From: Agapanthus africanus
Lineage: Eukaryota; Streptophyta; Magnoliopsida; Asparagales; Amaryllidaceae
Reading direction: 5' to 3'
DNA: 64,000 nt
Assembly (NCBI GenBank): GCA_030015575.1
Contig: CM057338.1
Coordinates: 829,118,353-829,182,352 of the forward strand
This document shows, one piece after another, positions 43,585 through 56,408 of the stretch; positions within the stretch are counted from its first letter, which is position 1, and every line of letters starts with the position of its first letter. The position numbers and the translations under genes were made by a program. The notes under the pieces are model-generated. The model saw only the letters and a program-made list of their open reading frames with translations. It was not told where the DNA came from and made no database searches.

Positions 43585-45720
43585 TGTAAGTCCATGCTAC
43601 CTCTCCCGGTACTTTCGGGCATGCGGAATTTGGTGAAAAACAATTTTCTTGGAGGTGGTAACATGGACTCAAAACCGGATCTTTGTTAAATATCTAACTA
43701 ACAACCTAACTACGAGTTGCTAACTACTCGGTTAGGGGGTTATATCTTTCTTTTTCTCGAACTCCTTCATCTTCAAGCTTCGATTTTTGTCCGAATCGGC
43801 TTCTCCCCGTCGTCTCCTTGCGCCGAAGATAGATCCACCTGAAAGCTTCAACCTTTGGCTCCTTCTTCGAACTTTGAAGAAACTAGTTCACTCGGTTTGC
43901 TAAACTTTGTGAACTAGAGTGAGTAGAGAAGAGTTTGTATGGGATTTTATCTATGGTTCTTGGTTCTCAACTCATGAGACAAGTGAACCATAGAGTCAAG
44001 AGAGGGAGAGCAAGAGGAGGAGATGAGAGCTCAAGAACAAGAGAGAGAATGAGCAAGAAAGAATGAGAGAAGACTTTTCTCATTTGGCTTTCATAATCCA
44101 AAACAATCATAACACCTCATATCAATCAAGTATTTTGTGATGGTTTAAGCAACCATAGCCATATCATTCCATGCACTCATTTTGCACAAAAGAGCAAGCA
44201 AGCAAAAGTCTTTGCCATGAAATGATAGCTATAGTTATCATGATGGTCAACTAGTCAAGCCTAGTCAACCGGTCAACAAAGTCAACAAAGTCAATCCCTC
44301 AACAACCATGTCACCATAATACTTAATTAATATAATTGTTAATCACATATCATATTCTCATTAGGGTTGAGCAAAAAGTCAATAGTCAACTGTCAACGGT
44401 CAACAACCCTAATGAGAATCCTCTGCCTCTGTCTCTCCGTCAACTGTGCATACACACCCGCATCCGCGTTCCGAGGAACACGAATGCATACTGGATAAAA
44501 CCAATCCCAAAAGGTACACTAGGATCTGGCTTATACCAAAGCCCGCTAGTGTGAACTGTCCGGACACTGTACGTGCACAAGTGCACGGATGTGATCGAAC
44601 CCTGTCGCAAAACCATGCGACCTGTCGCAAAACCATGCGACCTCTACTCTTTTGCCTAAAGGCGAATAGCTTTCTGTGTGGGACTCTAAAGACTCGACAC
44701 TACGCTGGCAGTGGGTTTAACCACAGACCGCAAGCGGCACTAGCTGTGCGTAACGGTCCCCAGGTAGATGCCGACAAGAAGACTGACGAGGCGAAACCCA
44801 TCTGAACTCCTACTGAGCCTGAATGTGACATTCTCCGTACAGTCCGGTCTGTTCGTTTGATACATCGCATGGCGGGCCTAGGGGGCGGTAAACGTTAGTC
44901 CCCCAATAGCGGTATAAGTCGTGTCGGAGTGAAGCCCAAAACACCCTGAGATAACACTGGAAGCCTACCAGTATATCTCGTTTGCCCTGGCCAGGGACTA
45001 CTCGTATAATGGCTCTCCTAGACACAGCGCGATGTCAACCCCCAATACCGGGAGAGACGAATCCTGTCTAACCGTCACTGCCTCCAAGTGCTTCGGGACT
45101 GCACCCAACTACCACCAGTTTGCACGACTCCTTTGAGCCGTGGTAGGGTAGTAATCAAAGTACAGTGGGAACACACTCGAGGCGAAGTGACAGTGTCAAG
45201 TCAGCGGACTAAGCTGTACTCATGTCACCTGGGAACTGATAACTGACGATAGGCATAATACCAACTAGTCAGTTCCCGACGAGTCCTGTCCAGTGTACTC
45301 GTAACCCAACGAGCACCCGCATATTATATCAAGTACGACGTACCGACGGCTGTGGGACAGACCGTCTCCCACACTGGGATGAGAAGCGCATGCGCTAGTC
45401 TACTCCGGAGTATCGATGCCCTGTCTCGATGGTCCTGCGACCAGGGACCTGCATAAGGATGTGCTTATAGATTACCCAGCCCCACTAGTGTGACTGCCAT
45501 CACAACGCTGGTAATCAAGCAAAGATCCTAAGGGCTTCACTAATGTGTATAGGTGATATACTAAAATAAACACATGTACACATTGAAGTAAAAACAAACC
45601 AAGTAGCATACTACTATTTTGAGCAAGATTGTATATACAAGGTGAATATCCTAAGCTTCGATTAAGTAATATACAAACTAGTATGATACAGTAATGGCCT
45701 CTAGGGCATATACACTAACA
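43585..45720 (-). repeat. C4 5' LTR (right in window)
   Basis: 2136 bp, the same ends as the left LTR and about 97-98% identical by hand count. Followed directly by the GTATG target copy and C6 integrase sequence. Confidence 0.95.
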
Positions 45721-48165
45721 GTATGTGGTTCGATGTCTATACATGCAAGGGCTGGGTTCTCGTACTTCATTATATTCACTGACGATCTCTCAAGGTTCGA
45801 ACATGTGTATCTTTTGAAACACAAATCTGAACCTTTTGAGAAATTCAAAGAATATAAGAGCGAAGTAGAGAACTAGACAAGAAAAAGTATCAAGATCCTT
45901 CGATCTGATCGAGAAGGGGAGTACTTGAGTACGGAATTCTGGGACTTTCTAAAAGAGAATGGCATTCTCTCTCGGCTTACTCCTCCGTACACACCACAGC
46001 ATAACGGTGTATCGGAGCGGAGGAACCGTGCCCTATTGGATATGGTGCGCTCCATGATGAGTAATGCCGAGTTGCCTCTTTCATTCTGGGGATATACACT
46101 TGAAATGGCTGTGTATGAATTGAATAGGGTTCCTACCAAAACTGTGCCTACCACTCCATAAGAAATTTGGTAGCGGAAGAGACCATACCTTAATTTTGTT
46201 AAGATATGGGATTGTCCGGCTTATGTTAAAAAGCAAAATCCGGATAAACTAGAGGTACGATCAGTTCTTTGTAAGTTTGTAAGATATCCTAAGCATTCAC
46301 AAGGATATCTGTTCTACCACACTAAGGAACAGAAGGTGTTTGTTGCTCGTCATGCCATCTTTTTAGAAAAGGAATTTCTTGCAAAAGAAATTAGTGGGAC
46401 CACGGTAGAGCTGGAAGAAATTCCATAGGGACAAACTATAACTGAAGAATTGGTAGAACCAGAGAATTCAATAATCCTAGATAAACCTCAGCCACTCCGC
46501 AGATCTAGTAGGATTTCTCATCCGTCCGAGAGATACTACGGTTTTCTCATAGAAAGGGATCGAGAGGATTGCATCTTGGAAGAAGATAATCCTATTAGTT
46601 TCAAGCAGGCCATTATCAGTAGGTACTCTGATAAATGGCTGGATGCTATGCGATCTGAATTGGAGTCCATGTATGCCAATAAAGTGTGGACCTTGGATAT
46701 TGTTCCACCTGGGGTAAAACCCGTTGGATGCAAATGGATCTACAAAAGGAAATTTGGTGTAGATGGACAGGTAGAAACCTATAAGGCTAGACTTGTTGCA
46801 AAAGGTTTTCGTCAAAGACCAGGTGTGGACTATGATGAAACCTTTTCTCCAGTGACTATGCTCAAATCCATTCGAATCCTACTTTCTATTGCTGCCTTCC
46901 ATGACTATGAAATTTGGCAGATAGATGTAAAAACGGCTTTTCTAAACGGAAGTTTGGAAGAGTGCATTTATATGGATCAGCCGGAGGGTTTTGTAGACAG
47001 TGGGAGCAGTGGGAAGGTATGTAAGTTGCTTAAATCCATTTATGGATTAAAGCAGGTATTACGGAGATGGAACATCTGTTTTGATGAAACAGTCAAGGAA
47101 TTTGACTTCATCAAGAACGAAGATGAGCCTTTTATATATAGGAAGATTGTAGGACGAATTGTCGTATTTCTAGTTTTGTACGTGGATGACATTCTTTTGA
47201 TAAGAAATGACATTCCTATGCTATAATCGGTCAAGCTGTTCTTATCACAAAAGTTCTCCATGAAGGACCTGGGTGATGCCTCTTACATTCTGGGGATTAA
47301 GATCCACAAAGATAGATCCAAGAGATTATTGGGACTTTCGCAGTCCAGGTACATAGAGACCATACTAAAGAGATTTAGTATGGAATATTCCAAGTGCGGT
47401 AACATACCCGCATTGCATGGAATCACCCTTTCCAAAGAGATGTCTCCTAAGACTGACGAGGAGAGGGTTCGCATGAGCACTATACCCTACGCTTTGGCGG
47501 TAGGATTTATAATGTATGCGATGCTATGTACCAGACCAGATGTAGCATACACGCTTAGCGTGGTGAGCCGGTATCAGTCAAACCAGAGTGAGAATCATTA
47601 GACAGCTGTGAAGAACATTCTCAAGTAACTGAGAAGAACTAAGGAGATGTTCTTGGTATACGGCAATGGAGACCTTAAGGTCGAGTCCTTTACCGATTCA
47701 AGCTTCCATAATGACAAGGATGACAGCAAGTTTATCTCGGGTTTTGTGTTTACCCTCAATGGAGGGGCGGTGTGCTGGAAGAGCTCCAAACAGGATACCG
47801 TCGCAGACTTGATGATGGAGGCTGAATACATTGCTGCAAATGATGCCGCAAAAGAAGCGGTCTGGATGAAAAAGTTCATTACTGAACTTCAAGTAGTTCC
47901 GTCCATTGTTGATTTGAGACCTTTATATTGCGATAACAATAGGGCTATAGCTCTAGCGAAGGAACCACGGTCCCATCAGAAATCCAGACACATCTTAAGG
48001 CAGTATCACGTAATCAGGGAGATCGTTGATCACCGGGAGATCGAGGTGTGGAGAGTGGACATAAAAGACAACACGGCGGATCCATTCACGAAGGCCCTCC
48101 CTCAAGCGCAGTTCGAGCGCCTTTTTGAGATGTTGGGTATGCGATACGCCAACAGCTGGCCCTAG
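45721..48165 (+). pseudogene. C6 pol remainder: integrase core, reverse transcriptase, RNase H (broken)
   Basis: It continues C6 after C4. The integrase core is recognisable (HARAGFSYFIIFTDDLSR, TPPYTPQHNGVSERRNRALLD), then the linker LEEI and a proline-rich hinge. Reverse transcriptase follows (WIYKRKFGVDGQVETYKARL, VLYVDDILLI), and RNase H up to DNTADPFTKALPQ and RYANSWP. It is similar in sequence to C4 throughout. There are roughly half a dozen breaks, so it is a fossil, but much better preserved than pol in C3, C5 or C7. Compared with C7, this copy shows what the gag-less family looked like before heavy decay. Confidence 0.9.
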
Positions 48166-48220
48166 AGCAGACGTTGGGTACTTGGTACGCCAATATATGG
48201 CCTTAGTGCAAGTGGGATAT

Positions 48221-49299
48221 TGTTGGATATGTATGCCCTAGAGGCCGTTATTGTATATGTATACATGTGGATGCTTAGACATATGTACGTACAGGACAAT
48301 CTTGCTCGATATGATAGTATGCTATCTGGTTTGTCTTTATCTTAACATGTGCATATGTTTTACTTGTTATTACGTATCATCTATACATGTTGATAAAGCC
48401 CGTAGGATCATTGCTTGACTACATGCGTTGTGATGGAGATCATACTTGAGGGAGATGGGTAGTCGATAAGCACATCCTTAAAAGGTCTCTAGTCGTAGGA
48501 GTATCGATACTGAGCATCGATATTCTAGAGTAGACTAGAGTATACGTTTCTAGACCCTGACGAGGGGCGATGGCTGGTCTCACAGCCATTGGTCTTTTGC
48601 ACCTAAGATCGTATACAGGTGCTCACTGGGGATGAGAACACTGGACGGGCTCGCAGAGAACTTCTAGATGGTACTATACCTATCGTCAGGTAGCAGTTCT
48701 CAGGTGACCTGAGTACAGGTTAGACTTCAGACCTGAGATCGTCATTTGTCTTGTATGAGTTCCCACTGTGCTTTGATCATTACCCTACCATGACTCTACT
48801 GAGTCGTGCAAACAGGTTTTGGTTGGGTACAGTCCCGAGCCACATGGAGGCAGTGAGTGATTGTTGCAGATTCGTCTCCCTCGTTATAGGGAGTCGGTAT
48901 TGCTCTGTGTTTGATTGGTCAGGACCCTAAGACCTTGGCCAAGGCAGTTGGGATTTACTGATAGGTTGATCAGTAGTTTCCCAGATTGGTCCTGAGCCAC
49001 ATGATCATGAATTATCGGGTTATTAGGGTCTGACGTTTACCACCCCTAAACCCGGTATGTGATACTTTCTGATAAAGAGACCGGACTGGACGGAGATTGT
49101 CATAGATAGGCTCGGTAGGGATCTGGATGAGTTTGCTCGTCGGTCTTCCTTTTTGACAGGTACCCGGATAGCCATTACGTACAGCTAGTGCCGCTGACGT
49201 GCTTGTGGTTATGGATTTATCCAGTAACTCACTGTTGGCATACTGTCGAGTCTTTAGAGTCCCACACAGAGGGTTTCCCTGGTTCAGGTGAAATGATGT
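48221..49299 (+). repeat. C6 3' LTR, left part
   Basis: It starts TGTTGGATATGTATGCCCTAGAGG after the tract AAGTGGGATAT. It is collinear with other Copia LTRs here (GAGTCTTTAGAGTCCCACACAGAG near 49250). It is interrupted by the Gypsy LTR at 49300 and continues at 63126. Confidence 0.88.
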
Positions 49300-51850
49300 T
49301 GTCACGAACCGAAAAGTATGGAACATGACCAGCACTTAAATTACGAAATGTCTCGAGGCGTACGTAATCTAAGTAAGCCAAAACCTAGAAATCAAAACCA
49401 ATTAAAGCAGTAGAGTGAAGGAAAAACCAATTTAAATCAAGTAGTTTAGCAACATAAGCCGAAATATGCATTTTTAAAATCACAAGTCTTTTATGAAAAT
49501 TTCGGCAGAGTTTCTTTTGTAAATACTGGCCCCGAACGGGGTACAACATGATAAATATATACATGAATGATAAAAGGCATCCCCAAGTGGGAGCTAGCTT
49601 TTCGTCAATCGACGGCCACAACCATGCAAGCAATATAATATACAACGCCGAAGGGCGAGGATCAAAACTGAAAGGAAAACTCTAAACAACATGAAATCCA
49701 TAATAATAAAACGTGCGACTCTAAGTTCGAAAGAATATACATCACTGGTCTCTAAGTCAATAAAATATACATGTCTGGTTGATAGAGTTTACTAGATACA
49801 ACTGAAATAAATAATATACAAGGTATAATGGTGGTCACGATGCAAGTGAACCCACCTACTAAAGCAAATCATCCGGAAAGGAAGCAGTGTGCCAGCAAAG
49901 CCGTAACGAACCCTAAACGGCAAAACCTGCAAGAAACTGTGGCACAACGGGGGTAACTCGTGAGTAGAAAACATCACCGAACAGAAATCGTTTGTATGAC
50001 ACAATCCTAGGTCAATACGATCAATATACATATATATAACCTCAAATGATAAGTCTGAAGCAAGAAAAGGTGGCAAGGGTAAACATCTATATATAAGTGT
50101 AATCCCATGTGCTCATGTCAGTGCCTCAGGTAACAACATATCAGATGAATGAGGTATGAATGCATGAAAACAGAATACATGTAAATGAAGAAACTGCTTT
50201 CATAACTTAATGAGATTTCTGTATAATTAAAATGAGGTATCATCAATGAAATCAGCATAAATAGTGTCTAGCATCGACACAAAACATAAATCCCAATATC
50301 TCAGGCTCCAGCTATCCAGACTGGCTGTATCCTCAAATCTCAATACCTCAATATCTCAAATCTTAGTGTCTCAAATCTCACTATCTAGGGCTCCGTCAGT
50401 CCGGAACGTCCCCAATCATAAATTACACGACCACGAACGGTATCCTCTGGATATCTAACGCGCCAGGTAAAATCACCGGTGGGCAGTCTGCCCCTGTCGG
50501 GCTCATCGTCTACACCTCGAACTTCTTGCCCTGGGGTACCTTACCGGGTCCACCATGTACCCGCAGACGGTTCATCCAACTCCTCGAATTGGGTCTCGAA
50601 ATCAATCTCATAACCGAGAAAACATCATGGTGGACGACTCATACATCACGAGAAAACCACACTTTTCATTTTAAAAAGAGAGAGAGAGAGAGAGGAGTTT
50701 ATATATATTCTTGCGGTTTTCTCCCAAATCCAGGAAATCTCATGAAAATCCGAAATCCAATCATCAATAGCAAGTAAACAGTGAATATTGGCATAAAACT
50801 CCATAATACTGCATAACAGTGAATAATAACATGCATGCAGTAGCAAGTAATAACTGCAATGCCTAAACTAGCATATAAAGACGAGTACGCTAATACCATG
50901 TCGAACTATCAGTTAACAAGCTATGTCAATGAGTAATATTCTCTAAAGTGTTTATGACATGGCAATTACTGATGATGATGTGTGTGAGCCGGCACGTAAG
51001 TGTATGTGGAGCATACGCATCATCGGTAATGGTGCTGGTGTCCTGACAGCATGATCTCAATAATGTCATAAGAAAACACAATATCAGCATGCGATGCGAT
51101 GCGAATAGCAAGAATATACGGGAGATGAACAATAAATACAATGATAACTAATCTGCATTTATATAAGTATGTGTCATACAGTTTTGCCATTTAGAATAAT
51201 ACGAATCGTGGTGTTTTGAAAATAAGGGCTACGGTGTTTTAAGAGAAGATACATCCTTTGAAATATCCATAGAATCCCTTGTCCTGTCTTTAAAATACTC
51301 ACGATTCGTTAGTTTTGAAATAGGTATGACTCGAGTTTAATCCACCATTTATAAGTAACTACCAGGCTAAACTAACAGGCTGATCGAAAGGTAAGGAAGC
51401 CGCCTAACATCTGAGTCGATACATATATATAACAATAGTCGGTGATCCCGCCTCAATAGTATCCCATACAATACCCTAATACAATATGACATTCTCGAGT
51501 CAAGAGTGCGGATCTAACATCAATACAGCTCGTACGGTAAATCTGTCGTACGACATCCCAAATCTGGGTATAGGTCAATGTTACATCAATCACATTATTC
51601 ATCTAGTATCCTCTTATTAAATATCATGATCGGGGGTACTGATCTACGTCTAGTACAATACTGATACCACATATGTATGTGCATGCGTGTGTATGAAAAC
51701 ACCACGTCGAAAGGACCCGCTAAAACATCACGTCGTATCCCAAATATGAACCATATCACATCACCGATCTCACGACCTCTAACCCAATCTCATCGACTCA
51801 TCTCCAATCCCAAGTACTATCCTCATAATCCATGTATATGTATACGTACG
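49300..51850 (-). mobile_element. Ty3/Gypsy solo LTR, left part
   Basis: It begins TGTCACGAACCG; its other part ends AAATGTTACA at 63125. Read on the minus strand this is TGTAACATTTC...CGGTTCGTGACA, a typical plant Gypsy LTR. The flanks GATGT (49295-49299) and GATAT (63126-63130) differ by one base and look like an aged target duplication. About 4.3 kb in total once C7 is set aside. I see no gag or pol in it, only short frames without motifs, a (GA)n tract near 50681, and direct repeats such as ATCTCA series near 50330-50390. Hence a solo LTR, probably long. Confidence 0.65.
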
Positions 51851-53232
51851 TGTTAGTTATATGTATGCCCTAGAGGCCATTACTGTGCATTGGATATATA
51901 TTGTAATGGATGCTGGGACATATATAGGTAGGACTTTCTTGCTCGACATGATAGTACGCTATCTGGTTGCTCTTTATCTTAACATGTATACTTTCTGTCT
52001 TTCTGTTACATGTTGATAAAGCCCTTAGGATGTGTACTCGACTTCCAGGACTATGATGTAGATCATACTAGTGGGGCCTGGGTAGTCCATGAGTACATCC
52101 TTCAATATTCCTAGTCGTGGGAATATCGAGACAGGGCATCGATATTCCAGAGTAGACTAGCGTATATCTTCTCGACCCATGAGATGGGCGATGGATGATC
52201 CCATATCCATTGGTGTTTGACATCAGATAAGTCGATACGTCGGATATTAGTCGGTCATATGCGATATGACCGGATCGTTAAATCAAGTGTTGATTTAATG
52301 ATTTAATGTATAATTATATATTTGATATATTACTTTGCATTAACTAGTATTTGTTCACTTTAGATGGATTTTCTCACTTGATGTGCACAAGTTGTGTATG
52401 TGATATATTTTTGTGCACTTGTTTGTATCATGTTTGATGATACATGCAAACATGGGTGTGTGTAAGACTTAAACCATATTTAGTTGATGGTTTAGGGTTT
52501 TTACTTGTTTATTCATTCTTTTTATTTATTTTTGGCAAAATATAACATGGTGGCTTTCTTTGTTTGATACTTGAAGCTTCTTGAAGCTTTGAAAAGTCTA
52601 GCTAGTTTGTCTTTTGCCTTAACCCTAACCATTCAACTAAACCCTAGTTTATTCTCTACACTAAACCATGGTTGCAAATATGATAAGAATCACTTTATTT
52701 TCTATTTTTATTAATCTTATCATATTCTTTTTCTTCTTCTTCTTCTTCTTCAAGAAGAAAGAAGCTTGCTAGCTTCAATGGTGACTTGAGAAAAAGAGTG
52801 AGAAATCCAATTCTAAAGTGAACCCACTTCCTATTTCTTCATCCTCTACCACTTACCATGTAGTATAGGGTGTTTTCTTCATAAGTTTCATGACTTGGTG
52901 AAGTTGGAGCTTGATCTTGTGTTGTCTCGACGTAGATCATCTTCGGCATCGAAGTCGACGACCTAGCCCGATCATTTCTCCGACGAAACCATCGCCAGAG
53001 TCCGGGATCCGATGATCGCAGCGGAGGGACGTCATCACGGAGCTAAGGAGGTGGAGGACCAGATCTACAAAGGTTGTAGTCTCTTTCATTTAGCAATAAA
53101 GTTGTTTACTTGCTTGCATCGCCTTACCTCTAGTAACGATCTAGTTTAGGGTTTCTCGGCACATAGAAAAATTTTGAATTAGCCATGTTTGATTACTTGT
53201 AGAACCTCATGGGTGTGCCTAGGAACCCTACA
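51851..53232 (+). repeat. C7 5' LTR
   Basis: It starts TGTTAGTTATATGTATGCCC and ends GGAACCCTACA. It contains TATA-rich sequence near 52310-52335 (ATAATTATATATTTGATATATTAC), a candidate promoter, and a (TTC)n run near 52732-52752. Confidence 0.9.
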
Positions 53233-53233
53233 G

Positions 53234-53246
53234 TGGTATCAAAGCC
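53234..53246 (+). other. C7 primer binding site
   Basis: TGGTATCAAAGCC, 1 bp after the LTR. Initiator-Met tRNA type. Confidence 0.85.
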
Positions 53247-56200
53247 TAGCTAGAGTCTTAGGCGATGCGTAGACGGAGTTAGAAACCCGATCGAACCCGA
53301 AACCCTAATCCTTGACCCCTCTCTGTACATTTTTGAAAATTGTGGATTTTTCTGAATTAAAAATACCTGAAAAATACAGCAGGGAAATATAAGAATTGTG
53401 GTGAAAAACAACCCCCTAAATCGTACATTCCACCGCGGAACCGCGTCAATAGCCTGCTTGGGCCGCGGTTCCACGGCCGTACAGAGGATTTAGGTTATCA
53501 TTTTTGCACCATAATTCCTATTTCTGTGATTTATATTTTATGGGTATATTTATTATGACTCAAGAGTTGAGTGTTCTGGGGTTGTATTGGGGACTCGATG
53601 ATTCGATCGGATTATTTAACTTTGTTTACTGTGTTTTTCCGGGTATTTTTAGAATATGTTAAAAAGTACGACCGGATATAAATACCCACTTTTTCCTCTG
53701 CCGGGAAATTTCCAATTGTTGGATTTTTCCGTAGTTTAATGACGTTCTAAGTAGTGCAAGTAACGCGATGGACCCTCTAGAAGACAATAAACCTGAACTC
53801 GATTATGTGACCGTCTTGAACTGCCCTTTGAACCTTAGGGTTTGGGGCAGTACGGCGTGCCACATGTGAGGCGTTGGCTTGACCCTTCTATGGCTGGACC
53901 GTTGGTACTGAGACATGAAATGAATGTTTTTAAAATTATTTCATGTGTTGAGCTGTTTCGGGAAAACTTGGGTGTTTGATTGTTCGATCGGAAAGTTTAA
54001 CATTTTCTATTTATCTGGAATGTGATACAATAATTGAAATTCACAAGTAGTTATGAGATAACTGAATGAATGTTATAAACTCAGCATTTTAGTCTCACTT
54101 GATCGGTTGCCACCGAATTTTGATGCGATCAGAAGTCCGTCGCAATCACGTAGCGTACGCAGATACTCGCTGGATAAACTTAATAGACAGCTACACCCCT
54201 TAGCCCCGACCAAGTGACTGTAGGAGAACCCCGTCGCCGAAAGCATCCGTTCGGGTGCGGTGTTCCGCCTTAGTGCACTTCGTCGACGGCGTCGGGGGTG
54301 CGGCCGTCTACTAAAGTTTGCGACGAGCATTCGATCAAAATGTTGGGAATCTTGTTGAATTGGCCGACTTGATATTGAAAAGAGTTTTCGATAATGAGAC
54401 TAAAATGCGGGGTTTACAATTGTTAGGCATGCGATGTCTAAGGAATTCATTTGATTAGGCATGCGATGTCTATGCAAGTTGCGGATTCCAACTGCTGTAG
54501 TTTTACACTTTCTTTTCTGTGACCGTAAGTGTAATATGTGATATCGCCGGTTTCGTTGCTATATGTCAACGACAATTGGGATACGCATGTTTACTTACGT
54601 TGATGACATGTGATGTTATGTGTTGCTGGATATGTTATATTGGATCGTCGTGTTTGAATAGCCGGGGTTTTTTATGTGAGATGAGTGTTTTTCATTTTCA
54701 TTCATGTAAAAAACTTGTATGTAATATTCTTTTATTGGGGCACTTCCAGGTTGCGGAAGATGTCACCGTTGATGTATATTATTTACTTTTCCGCATTAGG
54801 ATAGACCCAAGGAGGGGAGCACAAGTAACCGGGTTCTAGGGTCCAGTGGGAGACCATCTCGAGGAGTCGAGTCCGGGTCTCCTAACCCTAGAATTGGTAG
54901 GGTTGCTTGCCACTCTCGTAGGGGTCTAGGGGTGTGGGATTGGCTATTCATCATGACCGTGGAATCCGTGTTTTAAACAGGCTCAAAATAAAACACTGAC
55001 GTCCTAGTATATCCAATATTTCATATGATATTTTCTGCTGCGTTATCTGTGATGTGATCATGTGATATGTTCAGATAGATATTATATATAGTATATATGA
55101 TATATTATATAGACGTTGCTTATGTTTTACACCCGCGCTAGACCTGCCTCGCTCTGGCGTTAGTTACCTAACCTAACGGTGCAGGCGGGACATCGAGGCG
55201 AATGCGGATGACATAAGCGTACGTTATATTTATCTGTGATGTTTAGGTGGACTTAAATGATGGGATATTCATTAATGAGATTAATGAAAGAAAATAAACC
55301 TAAAAGATGTTGTGGAATCGAATTTCAAAATAAAACAGGTAGCTACAGTTCTTGCTTTGCATCGCGGTGTTCCTTGTAGAACATCCTGCACCTTATTCGA
55401 TGAGGAAAGGGCCGAGATCCCTTCACCGAGAGTGACCCCTTTAGCAATAACTGGCAGATGCTACACACTCGGTTTGTCTTTTGATTGCTTCTATAGTTTT
55501 CGCTTTGCACAGCGGTATATGTGATATATCCTGCACCTTATTCGATGAGGAAAGGGCCGATGATCCCTTCACCGGGAGTGACCCTTTTAGCAAAACTAGA
55601 AAAGCCTCAAAAGCATTCCATTTAAAAACCATTTGATTCCGCAACGAGATCAAGTTCAAAGCGTTAAAGGTTTTCTTAAAAACCATCCGCAACCCTCCGT
55701 CATTTTAGGAAGTAGAGTACTTAGTATTCATGCTACGTTTGTCGACCATAGCCGAGGCGTAGTGTACGGTAGCTAAGTGATATCTTCCTACACCGCATAT
55801 GATGCGATTAGTTAGGACAGTCATGTGGCTTTGTTGACCTTAGCCAAGGGTCATGTGGGTGGGTCTAATTAATCACGAAATGACGGGTAGAACTTGACTA
55901 GTGCTTATGATTTGTTGACCTTAGCCAAGGTCATAAGTGCTAGGGGTAAAAATCTTTATCGAGAGTTTCAAGTGTTGAAATTTGCAATGAGATTGCATAC
56001 CTTCTATATGATAGTTGGATCCCGATACCCACTGCGAGTAATTGTTACTCCTGGGAGAGTTTTGCACTTTGCAATTAGCCGATCAAGTAGGTGTCTAGAA
56101 AGGTGTCAACGGGGTTACGCCTCTGGGAAAACGAGGTTTACTGTAATTAGGTCCGTGCGAAAGCACGGGGAACCTCCCTCAAAGTACCGACACTGGCCTG

Positions 56201-56408
56201 GCTGAAAGATTGGCGAACTTGTAGAGTGTAATTAATCCCGGCTAGTCTTTCCTTTTAGGGTGTGAAGGAAGATTTGATAAAAACAGTGGGAGCCATCCTG
56301 ATTAGATAAACTAAATAACCAATCTAATCTTGCAAGAGCGCACGCAGAGTGTTTTCTTTTCTCTCTCTCCAGGTAGCGACCATATCACGCCTTAATCAAG
56401 ATAATAAT
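53247..56408 (+). mobile_element. C7 untranslated leader with structured modules
   Basis: About 3.2 kb without a credible gene, the longest leader here. It holds one long hairpin (54816-54917), the C/G-rich block (55137-55225), and two three-hairpin units (55359-55448, 55508-55594). It also has three TTGACC-TTAG-CCAAGG type motifs (55742-55757, 55834-55849, 55915-55930), an AGTGGGAG site (56285-56292), and a CT-rich tract ending CTCTCCAG before the ATG at 56409. A further G/C-rich segment at about 54090-54330 is not seen in the other leaders. Confidence 0.75.

Larger units (their letters stand above)
35358..45720 (-). mobile_element. C4: intact-looking full-length Ty1/Copia retrotransposon
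   Basis: 10,363 bp on the minus strand, flanked by a perfect 5-bp target duplication GTATG (35353-35357, 45721-45725). LTRs are 35358-37519 (2162 bp) and 43585-45720 (2136 bp). The primer site TGGTATCAGAGCC lies at 43571-43583 and the polypurine tract at 37520-37531. One uninterrupted gag-pol frame spans 37534-41502. I counted about 50 mismatches between the LTRs (about 2.3%) plus one 26-bp repeat-number difference. At 1.3e-8 substitutions per site per year (a grass rate, assumed) that is about 0.9 My. It looks whole, with no break seen. It sits within the integrase part of the older C6 element. Confidence 0.96.

Noticed and set aside
50681-50696. (GA)n tract as a regulatory GAGA element
   Set aside because: Short simple repeat in a decayed LTR with no promoter evidence nearby.
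53811-53860. Possible tRNA or small structured RNA gene in the C7 leader
   Set aside because: I could not draw a cloverleaf or find consistent A and B boxes.
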